Positions 9,901-20,344 of a stretch of DNA of 64,000 nucleotides are shown here, piece after piece. The notes below the pieces were generated by a model. That model saw nothing but the letters and a program-made list of their open reading frames with translations. It had not been told where the DNA came from and ran no database searches. This DNA comes from Lachnospiraceae bacterium (lineage in GTDB: Bacteria > Bacillota > Clostridia > Lachnospirales > Lachnospiraceae). The DNA is taken from positions 1 through 64,000 of the forward strand of contig JAFVAL010000005.1 in NCBI GenBank assembly GCA_017480565.1, written 5' to 3'. Numbering within the stretch: the first letter of the stretch is position 1; each line of letters begins with the position of its first letter. Made by a program: the position numbers and the translations under genes.

Positions 9901-10480
9901 GTGCCCTTCTCTCGGTGAAGCTTATATGGGCGAGTTTCTGGCAGGAAAACGGCATGGCGAAGGCAGGTTGGTTTACGAGGGCGGCAGCATTTGCGATGGA
10001 ATATGGGAGAACGGAGCATTTGTAGAAGGTGTCTATTCCGACATTGACCGTACCGGCGAGGCAACACTATTTTGCTACGCAGAAGGATGCTTATCGAATG
10101 CCCAGTTTTCAGCAGTGGGTATACGGTATCAGTGTGTTGGTACCATCGAAGAAACCGGGGAATGGGGATATCTCATCATTTACCAGAATGGAACCACCGT
10201 TTTCATTCGAACCGGAGAAGAAGATGAAGATAATCTTCAAAATAAAATGATGAAGGAGCACCTGCAAGGATGGATCCACTATGCAGACAAGCGCATTTTC
10301 GAAGGCTCTTTTTGGACCTTGTTGATCATGGATGGCCCCGGCACGATGTATTTCCCGAATGGCGATACCTTTAGCGGTGAATGGAAGATGAATGCGTTTA
10401 CCGGCACCGGCGTCTACACGCATGCGGATGGGACGACGGAGACCGGAAGATGGGAGAACGATCAGTTTGTGAAGGAGTGA
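6983..10480 (+). CDS. TIR domain protein with about 36 MORN repeats (copy B)
   Basis: An 1165-residue paralogue of the upstream gene. The N-terminal 230 residues align without gaps to copy A: YIFISYSHID, FWYDEGLPAGQDW, and FFSKSVEKE105V with the same putative catalytic Glu. The MORN array is longer, with roughly 36 units. After about residue 850 it becomes irregular: it includes a 37-residue unit, and between repeat-like segments near residues 1020-1090 a non-repeat insert. ATG 6983 is preceded by AGGAGG at 6971-6976. The two copies may recognise different triggers, with the TIR head conserved and the MORN array diversified. psuK starts 6 nt after the stop, so transcription probably continues into it. 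Function in defence is inferred from domain family and context. Confidence 0.85.
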   Translation: MNFEELRSQIIASESISDCPKVPLPACKEDQNYIFISYSHIDYKCVYLDLIKLLENHVRFWYDEGLPAGQDWDDVAAKKILSPQCSGVIFYIGEATFFSKSVEKEVRMALEKNASDDNDEGLKVTRGFFAVHLGGLTINKLQRQILRQFEDEELMAKGYDEDRESLLLNTFTGTFIPRSLDASDDKHIPKMVEQIANQFNVIDFSMEIASFAKGRLLDGSNASVLDGYHEWQYNDGAIYKGEWKNNQREGKGKLIISENEFYDGEWQNDQRNGKGAYHYANGDFFYGDWKDDQMVDGKMTYASGRIYEGGWANGKKEGHGVRIGLKGERFEGTWKADKPIQAEGVLDFENGTVYTGTVKDNKFAGYGEMVYKNGNRYEGEWSNNLKNGKGTFTWNNGDTCKGSWKEDKRDGYGELVLINGNHYEGNFTNDTFDGEGTYTWKNGDVYTGEWKNGLRNGLGEARYANGDMYSGDWENDKRHGSGRMDYANGTFYEGEWKNGLRIGKGKGSNTYGNIYEGEWANNTWEGHGTLTYVDGNIIEGVWKNGKMLSAKGKRSYNDGVYDGEFLDNKRSGYGVMDYAKGMRYEGEWKEDKLCGKGKWYPNDAKPEFYYEGDFDRGMYNGQGTQRYADGSVYTGGFKDNKRSGQGTLVESDGKRSEGVWENDKFKEGKAQLVFKNGDEYDGEMADFICNGYGTIRYKNGNTYQGYFKNDKRDGKGTYHFTNGNVYVGEYQSGKRTGYGIMDYAKGTRYEGEWEDGKLCGKGKWIPDVAKPEFFYEGEFRAGQFDGEGTYHYQNGDVYIGQFKNNNRSGFGTMTYANGDRYEGEWKADSSTGNGTFYYKNGHTWKGQFVSGLKCNGYGYMGPQNLRVQGYSEMLSSKVNYYYIGACKEFLRDGEGTVYFANGKTLKGVFRRGMIWDGEGYFPYAGSGGKTTPYVYEGEFKEGCFNGKGHLMINQKVYDGNFVNGKAEGSGVEECPSLGEAYMGEFLAGKRHGEGRLVYEGGSICDGIWENGAFVEGVYSDIDRTGEATLFCYAEGCLSNAQFSAVGIRYQCVGTIEETGEWGYLIIYQNGTTVFIRTGEEDEDNLQNKMMKEHLQGWIHYADKRIFEGSFWTLLIMDGPGTMYFPNGDTFSGEWKMNAFTGTGVYTHADGTTETGRWENDQFVKE
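8718..8785 (+). repeat. Near-identical segment shared with 6065-6132
   Basis: This is the copy B partner of the 68-bp block with 67 of 68 matching bases. It codes for the MORN unit beginning RYEGEWKEDKLCGKGKW, which is also the most conserved unit at protein level. Confidence 0.8.
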
Positions 10481-10486
10481 TCTTTC

Positions 10487-11458
10487 ATGTGGGAAAATGA
10501 GTTTATGAGACCAGCGGATGCTGCGGCGAAGGAACCCTTCGCCGCAGTCGTCGTCGGTGTAAATATTGACATCGGTGGGCAGACATTTGCCCCGCTGATT
10601 GAGAAGGATTCCAATCCAGGAACGGTGCGGACAAGCCTCGGCGGTGTCGGGAGAAATATTGCGCATAACTTGAGCCTTTTGGGGATTCGCGTGCGATTTT
10701 TCACGGCGTTTGGCGATGACGGATACGCGGAAAAGATCGAGGCGAGCTGTGGCATGCTTGGCATCAGTATTCGTCATGCAAAAAAGGTGCGTGTGAGATC
10801 GACGTCTACCTACCTTTTTATCAACGATGAGAAGGGCGATATGCAGCTGGCGATCAATGACATGGCAATCTGCGAGGAGATCACGCCGGCATATCTTAAG
10901 GAGAACCTGGAGGCAATCAATGAGGCTGCCGTGGTGGTTGTGGATGCGAATATCCCGGCAGAGTCGCTTGCCTTTTTGTGTGAGCATTGTGAAAAACCGA
11001 TCTTTGTGGATCCGGTGTCGGTGACGAAGGCAAAGAAAGTCTTGCCTTTGCTTTCCAAAATACATACAATCAAACCGAATGTCGCAGAGGCAGAGTTGCT
11101 TTCAGGCATCAAGGTGACAGATGAGGCTTCTTTGCTGGAAGCGGCTGAGAAGATCACAGAGTTGGGAGTGAAACACGTTTATCTTTCCATGGGAGAGGAA
11201 GGCGTGATGATGGCAGATGAGACCGGGGTGCACCGGTTTACAAGCTGTCCGGCAGAAGTAAAAAATACGACCGGCGCGGGGGATGCCTTTTTGGCAGGCC
11301 TTGTGTGGGCGTATTTAAAAAATTGCGACCCTAAACAGACTGTTCAGGCGGCGGCTGCCTGCGCGGCGATTGCGGTGGAGAGTGAAGAGACGATCAATGA
11401 GAAGCTCTCAGAGGAGAGCATGAGGAGGAGAACGAAAGATGTTAAACAAGTATCTTGA
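10487..11458 (+). CDS. psuK: Pseudouridine kinase (PfkB family)
   Basis: A 323-residue PfkB-family sugar kinase that phosphorylates pseudouridine to pseudouridine 5'-phosphate in the cytoplasm. An N-terminal VVVGVNIDIGG strand, LGGVGRNIAHNL substrate loop and the C-terminal NTTGAGDAF motif with the catalytic Asp are present. The assignment as psuK rests on the overlap with psuG (20 bp); other PfkB ribokinases look similar. AAGGAG precedes ATG 10487 at a normal distance. The first 19 residues are poorly conserved and contain a DNA hairpin. The gene follows the TIR-MORN gene by only 6 nt and has no visible promoter of its own. Confidence 0.88.
   Translation: MWENEFMRPADAAAKEPFAAVVVGVNIDIGGQTFAPLIEKDSNPGTVRTSLGGVGRNIAHNLSLLGIRVRFFTAFGDDGYAEKIEASCGMLGISIRHAKKVRVRSTSTYLFINDEKGDMQLAINDMAICEEITPAYLKENLEAINEAAVVVVDANIPAESLAFLCEHCEKPIFVDPVSVTKAKKVLPLLSKIHTIKPNVAEAELLSGIKVTDEASLLEAAEKITELGVKHVYLSMGEEGVMMADETGVHRFTSCPAEVKNTTGAGDAFLAGLVWAYLKNCDPKQTVQAAAACAAIAVESEETINEKLSEESMRRRTKDVKQVS
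10521..10547 (+). promoter_or_regulatory. Perfect 12-bp GC-rich hairpin inside the psuK 5' end
   Basis: CTGCGGCGAAGG, a 3-nt loop AAC, then CCTTCGCCGCAG. It lies about 35 nt downstream of the psuK start and immediately follows the TIR-MORN operon. No T-run follows. It could slow translation, be a transcript cleavage or stability site at the junction of two transcriptional modules, or be a degenerate terminator that has been read into coding sequence. Confidence 0.6.
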
Positions 11459-12347
11459 TGTAAAACCAGAAGTAGCGGAGGCATTAAAGGAAGGAAAACC
11501 TGTGGTAGCGCTTGAGTCGACCATCATTTCCCATGGCATGCCTTATCCGCAGAATGTGGAGACTGCGCTGAAAGTTGAGCAGATCATCCGGGAAAATGGA
11601 GCCGTTCCGGCGACGATTGCGGTGATTGGCGGCAGATGTAAGGCAGGACTGACGAAGGAAGAAATCGAGCATCTCGGAAAGAAAGGAACCGCGATTGCAA
11701 AGGCTTCCAGGCGTGATCTCGCGGTGCTCCTCGCGAGGGGCGAGGACGGTGCGACGACGGTGACGACGACGATGATCATCGCACATATGGCAGGAATCAA
11801 GCTGTTTGCGACCGGTGGAATCGGCGGTGTGCACCGCGGCGCGCAGGAGACATTTGACATCTCTGCAGACCTGATGGAGCTTGCTCAGACCCCGGTGATG
11901 GTGGTTTGTGCGGGCGCGAAGGCGATCCTGGATCTGAAGCTGACGTTAGAGTATCTGGAGACGCACGGTGTACCTGTGATCGGTTATCAGACCGAGGAAC
12001 TGCCGGCATTTTACAGCAGAAAGTCTGGGCTTTCTGTGGATTATCGGATGGACAGCCCGGAAGAGACTGCGGCAGCATTTCGCGCGCAGCAGGAGCTTGG
12101 ACTCGGCGGTGGCATGCTGGTGACCAATCCGATTCCGGAAGAATATTCGATGGACTCTGCGGTGATTAACAAAGCGATCGATGAAGCGATTGAGGAAATG
12201 AATGCGCTGGGGATTCACGGGAAAGAGTGCACACCGTTCTTGCTCGCAAAGATTAAGGATATCACAGGCGGGGATAGTTTGGATTCGAACATTCAGTTGG
12301 TGTTTAACAATGCGAAGCTTGCCGCACAGATTGCTGCAGCGCTGTAA
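11439..12347 (+). CDS. psuG: Pseudouridine-5'-phosphate glycosidase
   Basis: A 302-residue PsuG. It reversibly splits pseudouridine 5'-phosphate into uracil and ribose 5-phosphate, completing the pathway started by PsuK. The family hallmarks are very clear: ALESTIISHGMPYPQN near the N-terminus, VIGGRCKAGLT, FATGGIGGVHRGA, the VVCAGAKAILD strand, and GYQTEELPAFY. The length matches the family. The start overlaps psuK by 20 bp, so translation is coupled. A hairpin at 12453 probably ends the transcript. Confidence 0.96.
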   Translation: MLNKYLDVKPEVAEALKEGKPVVALESTIISHGMPYPQNVETALKVEQIIRENGAVPATIAVIGGRCKAGLTKEEIEHLGKKGTAIAKASRRDLAVLLARGEDGATTVTTTMIIAHMAGIKLFATGGIGGVHRGAQETFDISADLMELAQTPVMVVCAGAKAILDLKLTLEYLETHGVPVIGYQTEELPAFYSRKSGLSVDYRMDSPEETAAAFRAQQELGLGGGMLVTNPIPEEYSMDSAVINKAIDEAIEEMNALGIHGKECTPFLLAKIKDITGGDSLDSNIQLVFNNAKLAAQIAAAL

Positions 12348-12452
12348 AGACCTCGAATTTTTACAAGGCGTGTCCACTTTGTGGGGTGCAGTTTAGCATC
12401 GCTTGATCCCCAATGGATGGAACGGCTGGCACAAAAGTATATAGAAATGACG

Positions 12453-12485
12453 AAAGGCTTGCCCGAGTTGATCAGGCAAGCCTTT
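12453..12485. terminator. Convergent hairpin between psuG and the DUF402 gene
   Basis: AAAGGCTTGCC (12453-12463) pairs perfectly with GGCAAGCCTTT (12475-12485), an 11-nt loop. The outer A/T pairs give short U-runs in both directions, so it may serve both convergent genes. Confidence 0.7.
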
Positions 12486-12505
12486 CTAACAACATGAAAA
12501 AACTT

Positions 12506-12982
12506 TCATTCGAAGGCGCTGAGCACATCCAGATAACGCTTGATTTCGTCGTTGCGGATGGCTTTAAGGAGCGCATAGCTGCGGCGCATGGCCTTGAGTG
12601 CATAGTCCTCGGGGATGAGACGCTTCTCTAGGGCGTCTGCGAGTTCGTCGAGGTCTAAGAGCCTGGTGTCGCCGTCGGGATAGATGACGACGTCAAGGAG
12701 CAGGTCGTGGAAGATCAGAGCATTCTCTTCTTCCTTGCGTTCGGTCTCGATGATGTCGATGTACCAGTAGACCGGGTTTCCTTCCGCGTCAAACATATGG
12801 CTGATCTTCCAGCCAAATTCCAGGACATACAAAGAGACGCCGCGGGCGATGTCCTTGCGCGGATGGATCGTGTTCCATTCTGTGACGAGGCAGTTGTCGG
12901 AAGCGTATAAAATCTTATCGTCTTTTAAATCATTGATCTGGTCAGGAATATAACGCTTCCGGTAAAGATGCAATTGATTCAT
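12506..12982 (-). CDS. DUF402 family protein (nucleotide phosphatase-like)
   Basis: A 158-residue DUF402 protein. Characteristic pieces are WYIDIIETE, then DLLLDVVIYPDGDTRLLDLDEL, with the acidic residues that bind divalent metal in family members such as the nucleoside diphosphatase Ntdp of Staphylococcus. It is a single gene convergent with psuG and divergent from the ATP synthase operon. The exact substrate cannot be read from the sequence; hydrolysis of nucleoside di- or triphosphates is the family expectation. Confidence 0.8.
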   Translation of the reverse strand: MNQLHLYRKRYIPDQINDLKDDKILYASDNCLVTEWNTIHPRKDIARGVSLYVLEFGWKISHMFDAEGNPVYWYIDIIETERKEEENALIFHDLLLDVVIYPDGDTRLLDLDELADALEKRLIPEDYALKAMRRSYALLKAIRNDEIKRYLDVLSAFE

Positions 12983-13087
12983 GATGTTCCCTCAATTATA
13001 AAACGTTCACTGCTTGGTGTTTCCAGTATATCAAATGTGTCAGCGTTTGAGAAGATGGATTTATCATTTTTTTGTCAATCTATTCCG

Positions 13088-13116
13088 TAGACTTTTCTCG
13101 TTTGTACTGATATAAT
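13088..13116 (+). promoter_or_regulatory. Promoter of the ATP synthase operon
   Basis: A perfect -10 TATAAT (13111-13116) has an extended TGA just upstream (13108-13110), and a -35-like TAGACT (13088-13093) sits at 17 bp. It faces atpZ and lies about 75 nt before its start codon. Confidence 0.75.
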
Positions 13117-13142
13117 AGTTTTGTTTAGCTATGGATACCAAG

Positions 13143-13190
13143 GCGCGGGGGAAGATGCCGCGCGGGAGGTACACCACCGAGGAGGTGTGT
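13143..13190 (+). promoter_or_regulatory. Structured leader of atpZ, ribosome binding site in a hairpin
   Basis: Two stems are visible: GCGCGG (13143-13148) with CCGCGC (13158-13163), then ACACC (13171-13175) with GGTGT (13184-13188). The second overlaps the GGAGG ribosome binding site at 13181-13185. This could lower initiation on the first cistron relative to the catalytic subunits. Confidence 0.45.
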
Positions 13191-13439
13191 ATGAAGAGAA
13201 AGGACAAGGAGACGCTTCGGGCCTGGACGTTGGTGCTGCAGCTTGGCATCTCGATGATGGTGCCTGTCTTTGTCGGCTTTTTCATCGGCAAATGGCTGGA
13301 CGGGCTGTTTGCGACATCTTATCTTAAGATCGTGTTTCTTGCGCTGGGATTTCTGGCAGCGATCCGCAACACTTACATCTTACTGAAGGATTATGTGGAC
13401 CGAATCAAGAAGCAGGATCAGGAGAAAGGCGTGTTATGA
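13191..13439 (+). CDS. atpZ: AtpZ/AtpI-related small membrane protein
   Basis: An 82-residue protein with two hydrophobic helices (LQLGISMMVPVFVGFFIGKWLDG and LKIVFLALGFLAAIRNTYILL), the AtpZ pattern found ahead of atpI in Firmicutes F-ATPase operons. AtpZ with AtpI is thought to help magnesium uptake or assembly of the c ring. The frame is open from ATG 13131, but ATG 13191 has GGAGG at a 5-nt spacing and gives the normal family length. It overlaps atpI by 4 bp. Confidence 0.85.
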   Translation: MKRKDKETLRAWTLVLQLGISMMVPVFVGFFIGKWLDGLFATSYLKIVFLALGFLAAIRNTYILLKDYVDRIKKQDQEKGVL

Positions 13440-13852
13440 TGAGCCCGGAGAGAAGAACCTTGCTTGGGATGTTTGCCGGGATCGGCCTGTTCCTTTTGGC
13501 TGGCGAGATCATTTGCCTGTTCTTCCTGCCAAAGTCGCTTGCGGTGATGGCGGGGCTTGCCTTTGGAGCGATCAGTTCTGTGGGACTTGCCTTTCATATG
13601 TACAAAACCTTGGATGTGACCATATCACTTCCGGAGAAAAGTGCGGTATCCTATGCTCGCAGGCAAAGCCTGCTTCGTATGTTGATCATGATGGCAGTGC
13701 TCGCAGTTTCAGCGAAACTGAATTCCTATGTGAACCTGTTTGGAACACTGATTGGATTGTTTTTCCTGAAGTTTGCGGCCTACTTACAGCCGATCATAGA
13801 TAAGTGGCTCTTTCGTAAAGAGCGGGAGAGTGAAGAGATGAAAGGACGGTGA
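13436..13852 (+). CDS. atpI: ATP synthase subunit I
   Basis: A 138-residue integral membrane protein with four predicted helices, of the AtpI family. AtpI acts as a chaperone for c-ring assembly in sodium and some proton ATP synthases. The ATG overlaps the atpZ stop (ATGATG/TGA). The sequence is poorly conserved, so the assignment leans on position between atpZ and atpB and on the topology. Confidence 0.85.
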   Translation: MMSPERRTLLGMFAGIGLFLLAGEIICLFFLPKSLAVMAGLAFGAISSVGLAFHMYKTLDVTISLPEKSAVSYARRQSLLRMLIMMAVLAVSAKLNSYVNLFGTLIGLFFLKFAAYLQPIIDKWLFRKERESEEMKGR

Positions 13853-13856
13853 GAGT

Positions 13857-14570
13857 GTGAATTCCGGTGTGGATCTTGATATCGGTGTAAATGGGTATCT
13901 GGAATATCATCTATTTGGCCAGACGCTCTATATCACGACCACCCATATCTGTCTTTTGATTATTATGATTGCACTGACGGTCTTTGGCATCTGTGCCAAC
14001 CGGGCGATCAAGAAGGCAGATCCTTATAAGGCACCCGGGAAGTTCCTTTGCTTTATCGAGATTATTGTCGGACTCCTAGACAGTATGACAATCGGAGGCC
14101 TCGGTAAGAAGCACGGCCCTTCCTTCGCCAACTACATGGGCACTTTGTTTATCTTTATCCTGTGCTCGAATCTGGCAGGTCTGTTTGGACTGCGTCCGCC
14201 GACCGCGGATTACGGTGTGACTCTGGCACTTGGTATGATTACCTTTATTCTGATCCATTACAATGGATTTAAGTACCAGAAGTTCGGCCACATCACAGGA
14301 CTCTTTAAACCGATTCCGATCTTGTTCCCGATCAATCTGGTCGGTGAGATTGCGAATCCACTCTCCATTTCCCTGCGTTTGTTTGGAAATGTATTATCAG
14401 GAACGGTTATGATGGCGGTGGTTTACGCACTGATCCCGAAGTTCCTGCTCATCGCATGGCCCGGCGTACTGCACATTTACTTTGATGTGTTCTCCGGCGC
14501 GATTCAGACCTACGTCTTTGTCATGCTTTCGATGGTGTACATCTCGGATGCATTTGATGATGAAGAATAA
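13857..14570 (+). CDS. atpB: F0F1 ATP synthase subunit a
   Basis: A 237-residue membrane subunit that carries the ion half-channels. The essential Arg is R174 in SLRLFGNVLSG, and NLVGEIANPLS is also typical. It starts with GTG at 13857 after AAGGACGGTGAG, four nt after atpI. At least five transmembrane helices are visible. Confidence 0.96.
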   Translation: MNSGVDLDIGVNGYLEYHLFGQTLYITTTHICLLIIMIALTVFGICANRAIKKADPYKAPGKFLCFIEIIVGLLDSMTIGGLGKKHGPSFANYMGTLFIFILCSNLAGLFGLRPPTADYGVTLALGMITFILIHYNGFKYQKFGHITGLFKPIPILFPINLVGEIANPLSISLRLFGNVLSGTVMMAVVYALIPKFLLIAWPGVLHIYFDVFSGAIQTYVFVMLSMVYISDAFDDEE

Positions 14571-14613
14571 ATGTTACTTAGAAACCTATTATTTCACATA
14601 AAGGAGAATGATC

Positions 14614-14877
14614 ATGAATATTTCAAGTGAAGCTTTTGTTTTAGGAATGTCCGCACTTGGTGCTGGTATTGGTATGATTGCCGGTCTTGGCCCTGGTATC
14701 GGTCAGGGTATCGCAGCTGGACAGGGTGCAGCTGCCGTTGGACGTAACCCCGGTGCTCGTGGTGAGATCATGCCGACGATGCTTCTTGGCCAGGCTGTCG
14801 CAGAGACCACCGGTCTTTACAGCTTCGCTATCGCAATTATCCTGATCTTTGCAAACCCGCTTGTAAAGATGCTGTAA
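14614..14877 (+). CDS. atpE: F0F1 ATP synthase subunit c, sodium-type
   Basis: An 87-residue two-helix proteolipid that forms the rotor ring. The ion site reads Q31 in GPGIGQG and V62, E64, T65 and Y69 in [12 protein letters not shown]. These match position by position Gln32, Val/Ile63, Glu65, Ser66 and Tyr70 of the Na+-binding c subunits of Ilyobacter and Propionigenium. A proton-only c subunit usually lacks the Gln and the Ser/Thr. AAGGAG at 14601-14606 favours ATG 14614 over the upstream ATG 14608. Sodium coupling is inferred from the motif. Confidence 0.96.
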   Translation: MNISSEAFVLGMSALGAGIGMIAGLGPGIGQGIAAGQGAAAVGRNPGARGEIMPTMLLGQAVAETTGLYSFAIAIILIFANPLVKML

Positions 14878-14924
14878 TTGCCCTTAGAGGTATCAATATC
14901 CAATCGTAAAAAGGAGAAGTAACA

Positions 14925-15466
14925 GTGAAAGAGCTGATTACATATTCAGGCGTATATCTGCTGGAGAACCGTGTATTTGGCCTGGATCCTCAGCTGCTTG
15001 CGGACGCACTCATCACCATGCTTGCGGTGTTTACGATGTTTGTGCTGCTCTCTTATCTGCTCTTTAATCCAGCCCGCGAGTTTTTAAAGAAGCGCCAGGA
15101 GAAGATCCAGGCGGACTTAGATCAGGCGGAGAAGGAAAGAGCCGACGGCGAGGCATTTAAGGCGGAGTACGATCTGCGCCTTCAGAATGCAGACGCAGAG
15201 GCGGAGAGTATCTTAAGCGAGTCCAGACAGAAGGCGCTCAAGCACCAGGACGAAGTGATTGCTTCTGCGAAGGAAGAGGCAGGCCGTATTATGGCCAGAG
15301 CCGAGCAGGAGGCTGCGCTTGAGAAGTTAAAGGTGCGCGATCAGGTCAAGCAGGAGATGATTACGGTTGCCACAGCGATGGCCGGCAAGTTTGTCGCATC
15401 ATCGATGGATCAGGCAAAGCAGGATGCTTTGATTGATGAGACATTGCAGGAAATGGGTGAGTCGAC

Positions 15467-15479
<13 letters not shown>
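14925..15479 (+). CDS. atpF: F0F1 ATP synthase subunit b
   Basis: A 184-residue peripheral stalk protein: one N-terminal membrane helix (about residues 19-45, DALITMLAVFTMFVLLSYLLF) followed by a long charged coiled coil rich in Glu, Ala and Lys. It starts with GTG at 14925 after AAGGAGAAG. The 3' end overlaps atpH by 13 bp. Confidence 0.95.
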
Positions 15480-17549
<2,070 letters not shown>

Positions 17550-17577
17550 GGCAAGTTCGTTCTAGGAGGAATGGGAA

Positions 17578-18432
17578 ATGCCCTCGATGAGAGATATTAA
17601 GAGGAGAAGGGAGAGCGTCAAGAGCACGGGTCAGATCACGAAGGCGATGAAGTTAGTGGCTACGGTCAAGCTTCAGAAGGCCAGGGTGCACGCGCTGGAG
17701 ACGCAGCCTTATTTCAACGCGATGTATAAGACGGTAAAGAGCGTGATCTCCCACATGGAGAGCACGACACATCCGCTCATTACAGGAAATGGGTCGAAGA
17801 AGAAGGCCGTTCTTCTCATGACGAGCAACCGCGGACTTGCGGGTGGCTATAACAATAACATCATTAAGCTGGTCGATTCCACGTTAAATCCGGAAGATAC
17901 GATCGTCTATGCCATCGGAAGAAAGGGCAGGGATGCACTTTTTAAGAAGGGCTACGAGATCGCAAAGGACTATTCGGATGTCATCAACCAGCCCCTTTAC
18001 TCGGATGCGATTGCGATTGGCAAGGAACTGCTTGGGGCCTACAACGCCGGTGAGATCGGGGAAGTGTGGATTGCGTATACATTTTTCAAAAATACGGTGA
18101 GCCACATTCCGACGATGGAGAAGCTCCTGCCGCTTTCTGCGGAGGATTTCGAGGCGGATGAGGAAGAGCCGGATCTGACGATGAACTTCGAGCCGAAGGA
18201 AGAGCGTGCGCTGGAACTGATCGTGCCGAAGTACTTAAACAGCCTGATTTACGGCGGACTGATCCAGGCATTTGCCAGTGAGAACGGTGCGCGTATGCAG
18301 GCCATGGATAACGCGACCAGCAATGCAGAAGAGATGATAGAGGACCTGTCGCTGCAGTATAACCGTGCAAGACAGGGTGCGATTACGCAGGAGCTGACCG
18401 AGATTGTGGCCGGCGCGTCTGCGGTTGAGTAA
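17578..18432 (+). CDS. atpG: F0F1 ATP synthase subunit gamma
   Basis: A 284-residue central shaft subunit with the conserved N-terminal RRRESVKSTGQITKAMKLVA helix, the TSNRGLAGGYN segment, and the C-terminal helix with MDNATSNAEEMI. An AGGAGG ribosome binding site lies 8 nt before ATG 17578. Confidence 0.97.
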   Translation: MPSMRDIKRRRESVKSTGQITKAMKLVATVKLQKARVHALETQPYFNAMYKTVKSVISHMESTTHPLITGNGSKKKAVLLMTSNRGLAGGYNNNIIKLVDSTLNPEDTIVYAIGRKGRDALFKKGYEIAKDYSDVINQPLYSDAIAIGKELLGAYNAGEIGEVWIAYTFFKNTVSHIPTMEKLLPLSAEDFEADEEEPDLTMNFEPKEERALELIVPKYLNSLIYGGLIQAFASENGARMQAMDNATSNAEEMIEDLSLQYNRARQGAITQELTEIVAGASAVE

Positions 18433-18441
18433 TGTTTGTGA

Positions 18442-19857
<1,416 letters not shown>

Positions 19858-19877
19858 TTCGTTAAAGGGAGATTATC

Positions 19878-20279
19878 ATGGCTGAAAAGCAGATGAAGGT
19901 GAGAATCATTTCCCCGGAACGTGTTTTCTACGAGGGGGAAGTCTCGATGATCGAACTGAATACGACGGAAGGCGCGATCGGGGTCTGCCCGGGGCATATT
20001 CCGCTGACCGCGATTGTGGAGCCTGGGATTTTAAAGCTCCATGAGGCGGGAGGCGTGAAAGAAGCAGCTCTGATGTCAGGGTTTGTGGAGATCCTGCCGA
20101 CCCAGGTGAGAGTGCTTGCTGAAGTCGTGGAATGGCCGGAGGAGATCGATGTGAAGCGTGCGGAAGAAGCACGGATTCGCGCGGAACGTCATCTGGCGGA
20201 TAAAAACTGGGATCAGGCGAGGGCGAGAGCACAGCTTCGCAGATCGCTGATCCGTATGCAACTTGCGAATCGTAAATAA
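19878..20279 (+). CDS. atpC: F0F1 ATP synthase subunit epsilon
   Basis: A 133-residue subunit with the N-terminal beta sandwich (IISPERVFYEGEV, GAIGVCPGHIPLTA) and C-terminal helical hairpin ending ARAQLRRSLIRMQ. It is the last gene of the operon and is followed by a terminator. Confidence 0.96.
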   Translation: MAEKQMKVRIISPERVFYEGEVSMIELNTTEGAIGVCPGHIPLTAIVEPGILKLHEAGGVKEAALMSGFVEILPTQVRVLAEVVEWPEEIDVKRAEEARIRAERHLADKNWDQARARAQLRRSLIRMQLANRK

Positions 20280-20289
20280 CTTTTGGGGT

Positions 20290-20325
20290 CCCTGCACGTT
20301 TTTAGTGCAGGGTTTCCTTGCTTTA
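20290..20325 (+). terminator. Terminator of the atp operon
   Basis: CCCTGCAC (20290-20297), 7-nt loop, GTGCAGGG (20305-20312), followed by a T-rich tail TTTCCTTGCTTT. It lies 11 nt after the atpC stop. Confidence 0.8.
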
Positions 20326-20344
20326 TTTGGTGGATTTAAGTTTT

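Noticed and set aside
5100..10450. Regularly spaced repeats that could suggest a CRISPR array
   Set aside because: The periodicity of about 69 bp is the codon-level trace of MORN units. Repeats are not identical and lie inside long coding frames.
10487..12347. psuK-psuG as components of the defence system
   Set aside because: Both are standard metabolic enzymes and commonly occur together elsewhere. Their position is explained by read-through, so they are not counted as defence genes.
14608..14613. ATG 14608 as start of atpE
   Set aside because: It lies only one base after the AAGGAG ribosome binding site; ATG 14614 has proper spacing and gives the family N-terminus.
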